A stretch of DNA of 8,183 nt from an uncultured Lachnospiraceae bacterium (GTDB lineage: Bacteria > Bacillota > Clostridia > Lachnospirales > Lachnospiraceae): contig CANOFI010000090.1 of NCBI GenBank assembly GCA_947565255.1, positions 1 through 8,183 of the forward strand. The letters run 5' to 3'. The position numbers and the translations under genes are program-made. The notes under the pieces were generated by a model that was given only the letters and a program-made list of their open reading frames with translations, was not told where the DNA came from and made no database searches. Numbering within the stretch: the stretch's first letter is position 1; every line of letters begins with the position of its first letter. This document shows, in pieces, positions 5,430-8,183 of this stretch.

Positions 5430-7526
5430 GTGGAAAATACAGTTCACTATAATGCGGCACAGAATCGGAAGCAAAGCGGGGCGGTGATTGGAATCAAGTA
5501 TAAGCTGCTTGCAGGCTTTGCAATACCGCTGATTTGTATTATTGTTATCGGCGTTGTGACCTATTCGCTTGCAGCGTCAGGCATGGCGCAAAATTATGAG
5601 GATTCCATGTCAAAGGCGATGATTATGACGATGGAATACCTGGATTATGGGTTTGAATCGGCGGTGTCAGAGTCGGAACAGCTGTATTATGACACAGATC
5701 TTGTGCGCTGGGCGACTGGCTCGATCTATAATGAATGGGCGAGAAATGAGGCGGCGCAGAATGTACAGGTAGATCTTACTGTGAAACAGAAGGGAAATGA
5801 GTTCGTAGAAAATATGTACATCATTCCGGGAGAGGGACTTCCGGTTGTCTCCAACTATGACAATTCCATGGCAGTGCCGGGCTTTTATAAAGCGCTAGAG
5901 GAAAAAGAGGAGGGTGCCTGTCTGGAAAGCCTGGACGGAAACTGGATTGGCAGCCATCAGTATATAGATGATATTTTATCAGAGAAATTTTCAGATTATT
6001 CAAAGGACAGCTATGCGTGTTCCTATATCAGGCCGATGACGACAAGGCGTGCATGCATCGTTGTCGATTACAGCAGTGAGACGATTACGAATATATTGAA
6101 GAATCTGGATTTGGGAAAGGGAAGTTATTCTGCTTTTGTCACAGCGGATGGAAGGGAGATTCTGCTTAAGGACAGCAAAGCTGCGGCAGGGGATAAGTTT
6201 TCTTTTACGGGACAGTCTTATTTTAAGGAAGCGATGTCGGATAAGGCGGCAACAATTATTGAATATGTTACCTATGATAAGGATGAGTATTTGTTTATGC
6301 TGAGCAAGAGCAGCAATAACGGCTCGGCAATCTGTGCCATGGTGCCGGTCAGCCTGGTAAATTCTGGAGCAAAGACAATTAAGACAATTGCGCTGCTGGT
6401 TGTAGTGTTATCCTGGGTCATTGCCGGTATTGCAGGTATATTTATTATCCGCGGCATTACGCTGACAATCAAGCACATCAGTCATAAGCTGAAGGTGGTG
6501 TCCAGCGGCGATCTGACGGTTTCCGTGGATTCCGGCAGACGGGATGAATTCCGGGTTCTGGATAATAATATAGCAGATATGATTAAGAATTCGAGGGATT
6601 TGATTGTCCAGGTAAGCGCAACTGCCCAGAATGTGTCTGCCTCCACAACAAAGCTGGCTGAGGCGTCAGAGGTGCTTACCAATTCCAGCAGCCAGATTTC
6701 AACAGCGGTGTCTGAGATGGACAACGGCATGAACCAGCAGGCACAGGGAACGCAGGATTCTCTTCTTCTCATGGATGAACTGTCACAGAGAATTACGCAG
6801 GCTGTACAGACTGTACAGCAGATGGACCATATCACAGGAAGCACCAAGAGCATCATTGCCAATGGCATGTCTACGATGGATGATCTGACGAAAAAATCGG
6901 CGGATACAACCAGTATTACAAAGAGTGTGACAAGCAATGTGATGAAACTGGAGGGAAGTCTGCTTGAGATTGAAAATTTTGTCGGAACCATCAACGGAAT
7001 TGCGGAGGAGACAAGTCTTCTGGCTCTGAATGCATCCATTGAGGCGGCAAGGGCAGGCGAGGCAGGCAGAGGCTTTGCGGTAGTTGCCCAGTCTGTCAGC
7101 AAGCTGTCCGAGGGAACCATTGAGGCGGCAAATGAGATTCAGAATGTAATGGACCAGATTAAAGGTTACGCCAAAGAGACCATGAATGTGGCAAAACAGG
7201 CAGAAAATATTGTTTTCAGACAGTCTGATACGGTGCATGATACAATCAGTGTATTTAAGGGAATCAACAATTCCATGGAACGGCTTATGAGTGATATTGC
7301 TGCTCTGGAAGGAACCATTGCCAATATGGAAAAATACAGAAATGATACGCTGTCTGCCATTGAGGGAATTTCTGCCGTTTCCGAGGAGACTGCAGCATCG
7401 GTTTCCGTAGTGAACGATTCACTGAAACGCCAGGTGGCAATCGTGGATAATCTGTACGAATCCACGGTAGAACTCGAAGAAAGGGCGAGGGAGCTTACAA
7501 AAGCAATCAATGCATTTAAGATTTAA
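5430..7526 (+). CDS. Methyl-accepting chemotaxis protein (Cache-like sensor, HAMP, signalling domain)
   Basis: This 698-residue transmembrane chemoreceptor relays external ligand binding to CheA/CheW and flagellar control. Segments in order: cytoplasmic N-terminus 1-24; membrane helix about 26-49; extracellular sensor about 50-312, whose GKGSYSAFVTADGREIL (229-245) and RRACIVVDYSS (206-216) resemble Cache/PAS-like folds; membrane helix about 314-340; HAMP 341-392; coiled-coil signalling domain to 698. The conserved hairpin tip is IAEETSLLALNASIEAARAG (524-543) followed by EAGRGFAVVA. Likely methylation segments include VSEMDNGMNQQAQG (427-440) and SAVSEETAAS (648-657). No NWETF-type CheR tether is present at the C-terminus. 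The start is GTG at 5430 with AAGGAGG (5414-5420) nine bases before it; 25 bases separate it from the binding lipoprotein, so the two are co-transcribed. No other motility genes are in the window. Confidence 0.93.
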   Translation: MENTVHYNAAQNRKQSGAVIGIKYKLLAGFAIPLICIIVIGVVTYSLAASGMAQNYEDSMSKAMIMTMEYLDYGFESAVSESEQLYYDTDLVRWATGSIYNEWARNEAAQNVQVDLTVKQKGNEFVENMYIIPGEGLPVVSNYDNSMAVPGFYKALEEKEEGACLESLDGNWIGSHQYIDDILSEKFSDYSKDSYACSYIRPMTTRRACIVVDYSSETITNILKNLDLGKGSYSAFVTADGREILLKDSKAAAGDKFSFTGQSYFKEAMSDKAATIIEYVTYDKDEYLFMLSKSSNNGSAICAMVPVSLVNSGAKTIKTIALLVVVLSWVIAGIAGIFIIRGITLTIKHISHKLKVVSSGDLTVSVDSGRRDEFRVLDNNIADMIKNSRDLIVQVSATAQNVSASTTKLAEASEVLTNSSSQISTAVSEMDNGMNQQAQGTQDSLLLMDELSQRITQAVQTVQQMDHITGSTKSIIANGMSTMDDLTKKSADTTSITKSVTSNVMKLEGSLLEIENFVGTINGIAEETSLLALNASIEAARAGEAGRGFAVVAQSVSKLSEGTIEAANEIQNVMDQIKGYAKETMNVAKQAENIVFRQSDTVHDTISVFKGINNSMERLMSDIAALEGTIANMEKYRNDTLSAIEGISAVSEETAASVSVVNDSLKRQVAIVDNLYESTVELEERARELTKAINAFKI

Positions 7527-7574
7527 CGGCTGCAGATGCATGAAGAATGTACGGTGCATATTGTGAGATAAGAT

Positions 7575-7690
7575 AACAGAGGAACTGCCGCAAAACAAGA
7601 ATAAGATACCATATATAGTACAAACCACAAGATATTGTAGACTATATGTTGTATTTGAAATTGATTTTGCGGCAGAACCTTTGTTCTGTT
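7575..7690 (+). other. Long imperfect hairpin (about 116 nt) between chemoreceptor and ABC gene
   Basis: CTGCCGCAAAA (7585-7595) pairs perfectly with TTTTGCGGCAG (7665-7675). The stem extends outward by AACAGA (7575-7580) with TCTGTT (7685-7690) plus GG/CC. It extends inward by CAA/TTG, then ATATATAGT (7611-7619) with ACTATATGT (7641-7649, one wobble), then ACAA/TTGT around 7620-7638. The base of the right arm can instead form its own hairpin (CAGAAC-CTTT-GTTCTG, 7673-7688) followed by TTATTT. It may be a leader structure, a 3' end structure of the chemoreceptor mRNA, a small RNA, or a palindromic insertion; I do not recognise a known RNA family. Confidence 0.6.
7673..7688. promoter_or_regulatory. 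GAAC-N4-GTTC dyad 1 (SOS-box-like)
   Basis: CAGAAC-CTTT-GTTCTG has perfect 6-base arms and contains GAAC-N4-GTTC, the core of the Gram-positive LexA (DinR) box. The central four bases do not follow the preferred RNRY pattern. The dyad is also part of the right arm of the long hairpin, so its symmetry could serve RNA structure. Confidence 0.4.
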
Positions 7691-7738
7691 ATTTATGAAA
7701 AGGAATTGTTTCAGTGGCGGACGGCGAAGCATAATTTT

Positions 7739-7754
7739 CAGAACAGGTGTTCTG
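7739..7754. promoter_or_regulatory. GAAC-N4-GTTC dyad 2 (SOS-box-like)
   Basis: CAGAACA-GG-TGTTCTG is a perfect dyad with 7-base arms. Its core GAAC-AGGT-GTTC fits the Bacillus-type LexA consensus GAAC-RNRY-GTTC in full, with A/T instead of C/G at the outer position. It matches dyad 1 at 13 of 16 positions, lies 66 bp centre to centre from it, and ends 36 bases before the ABC gene's ATG. A MarR-type or other dimeric repressor is an alternative binder. Confidence 0.5.
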
Positions 7755-7790
7755 CTTAAAAAACAGAAGAAAGAGAGGTTTGTATTTCCT

Positions 7791-8156
7791 ATGAAGAAAA
7801 AATATAGCTGGAAAATATTTTTTTCGTATTATAAGCCCTATAAGGCACTGTTTTTTTCAGATATGTTTTTTGCGGTGCTGGGGGCAGGAGTTACCCTGGT
7901 TATTCCGCTTATTGTGCGTTACATTACCGGTCATCTTGCGGAAATGACGTCGTCGGAGGCGGCAGGGATGATTGTACGTCTTGGCTGCGTTATGGTCGGA
8001 CTGGTTGCAGTGGAGGCCTTCTGCAACTTTTATATTGCATATTTTGGTCATATGATGGGTGCGAAGATGGAGCGGGATATGAGAAATGAGATTTTTGCCC
8101 ATTATCAGAGGCTGTCCTTTTCTTTTTATGATGAGGAGAAGTTAAGGTGTCGGTGA
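7791..8156 (+). pseudogene. ABC exporter, N-terminal fragment (frame lost near 8141)
   Basis: The readable 117 residues match the beginning of a membrane-plus-ATPase ABC exporter half. They comprise a basic start MKKKYSWKIFFSYYKPYK, membrane helix 1 at about 19-42 (through VIPLIVRYI), helix 2 at about 60-84, then the first cytoplasmic loop GAKMERDMRNEIFAHYQRL and SFSFYDEEK (109-117). In intact relatives that last motif continues into a segment like TGQLMSRI and several hundred more residues including the ATPase. Here the frame instead gives LRCR and stops at 8154-8156, and the neighbouring frame becomes a glycosyltransferase start. The gene is therefore broken or joined to foreign sequence at about 8131-8146. 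The start is ATG 7791; GAGAGG (7773-7778) is 12 bases upstream, rather far. The frame is open upstream to 7695, but that region holds the second dyad and looks non-coding. Confidence 0.75.
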
Positions 8157-8183
8157 TTGTTCCGGTTTATAATACGGGGGCTT
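8147..8183 (+). CDS. Family 2 glycosyltransferase, first residues only (runs off the window)
   Basis: From GTG 8147 the frame reads (M)SVIVPVYNTGA, the nearly invariant opening strand of family 2 (GT-A fold) glycosyltransferases, where VSVIVPVYN forms the first nucleotide-sugar-binding strand. AGGAG (8134-8138) lies eight bases before the GTG, so it has its own ribosome binding site, and a stop (8132-8134) closes the frame upstream. Only 12 codons are visible, so the type and sugar are unknown. It directly follows the broken ABC fragment. Confidence 0.6.
   Translation, partial: MSVIVPVYNTGA

Noticed and set aside
6482..7120. 212-codon open frame on the - strand inside the chemoreceptor gene.
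   Set aside because: Its serine/leucine-rich composition is what the reverse of a coiled-coil signalling domain gives; no homology pattern seen.
7606..7654. Three NrdR-box-like AT palindromes (CCATATATAG, CAAGATATTG, CTATATGTTG), each nine of ten to CwAtATaTwG.
   Set aside because: Their spacing (19, 14 and 33 bp) is not the usual 31-32 bp pair, the first and third are the two arms of the long hairpin, and no ribonucleotide reductase gene follows. AT-rich chance is the better explanation.

Overview
The window looks like a piece of a Gram-positive, low-to-mid GC Firmicutes chromosome, most likely a clostridial organism of the Lachnospiraceae type. The grounds are the strong AGGAGG-type ribosome binding sites, GTG starts, moderate GC, and gene types common in that group (Rrf2 regulator beside an O-acetylhomoserine sulfhydrylase, a TRAP-type binding lipoprotein, a long chemoreceptor). 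No rRNA marker is present, so the taxon is an inference. All genes read on the + strand and I see no credible gene on the - strand.

Layout. 1-187: intergenic, opening with a large perfect hairpin (7-83) and then an extended -10 promoter. 218-802: PAP2-family membrane phosphatase. 872-2122: membrane-anchored metallophosphoesterase. 2123-2295: intergenic with a small repeat/hairpin block and a near-consensus promoter whose -35 box lies in the centre of a 27-bp perfect dyad. 2296-3606: O-acetylhomoserine sulfhydrylase. 3681-4121: Rrf2-family regulator with a cysteine cluster. 4122-4324: intergenic with a 32-base perfect palindrome and one or two promoter candidates. 4325-5404: TRAP/DctP-type solute-binding lipoprotein. 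5430-7526: methyl-accepting chemotaxis protein. 7527-7790: intergenic with a roughly 116-nt hairpin and two copies of a GAAC-N4-GTTC dyad, the arrangement of a Gram-positive LexA (SOS) box. 7791 onward: the N-terminal part of an ABC exporter that loses its reading frame near 8141. The last 37 bases read as the start of a family 2 glycosyltransferase.

How the genes may work together. The sulfhydrylase and the Rrf2 regulator look like one transcription unit controlled by the Rrf2 protein at the operators around 2208-2271, a self-limiting sulfur-assimilation circuit. The binding lipoprotein and chemoreceptor are 25 bp apart with no TRAP permease genes beside them. This suggests the lipoprotein presents a ligand to the receptor rather than feeding a transporter. 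PAP2 and metallophosphoesterase are both membrane phosphoesterases and may be co-transcribed.

The most notable points are the binding-protein/chemoreceptor pair, the dyad that cages the -35 box of the sulfhydrylase promoter, the twin SOS-box-like dyads before the exporter, and the ABC/glycosyltransferase junction at the window end, which could be a real rearrangement or an assembly artefact.
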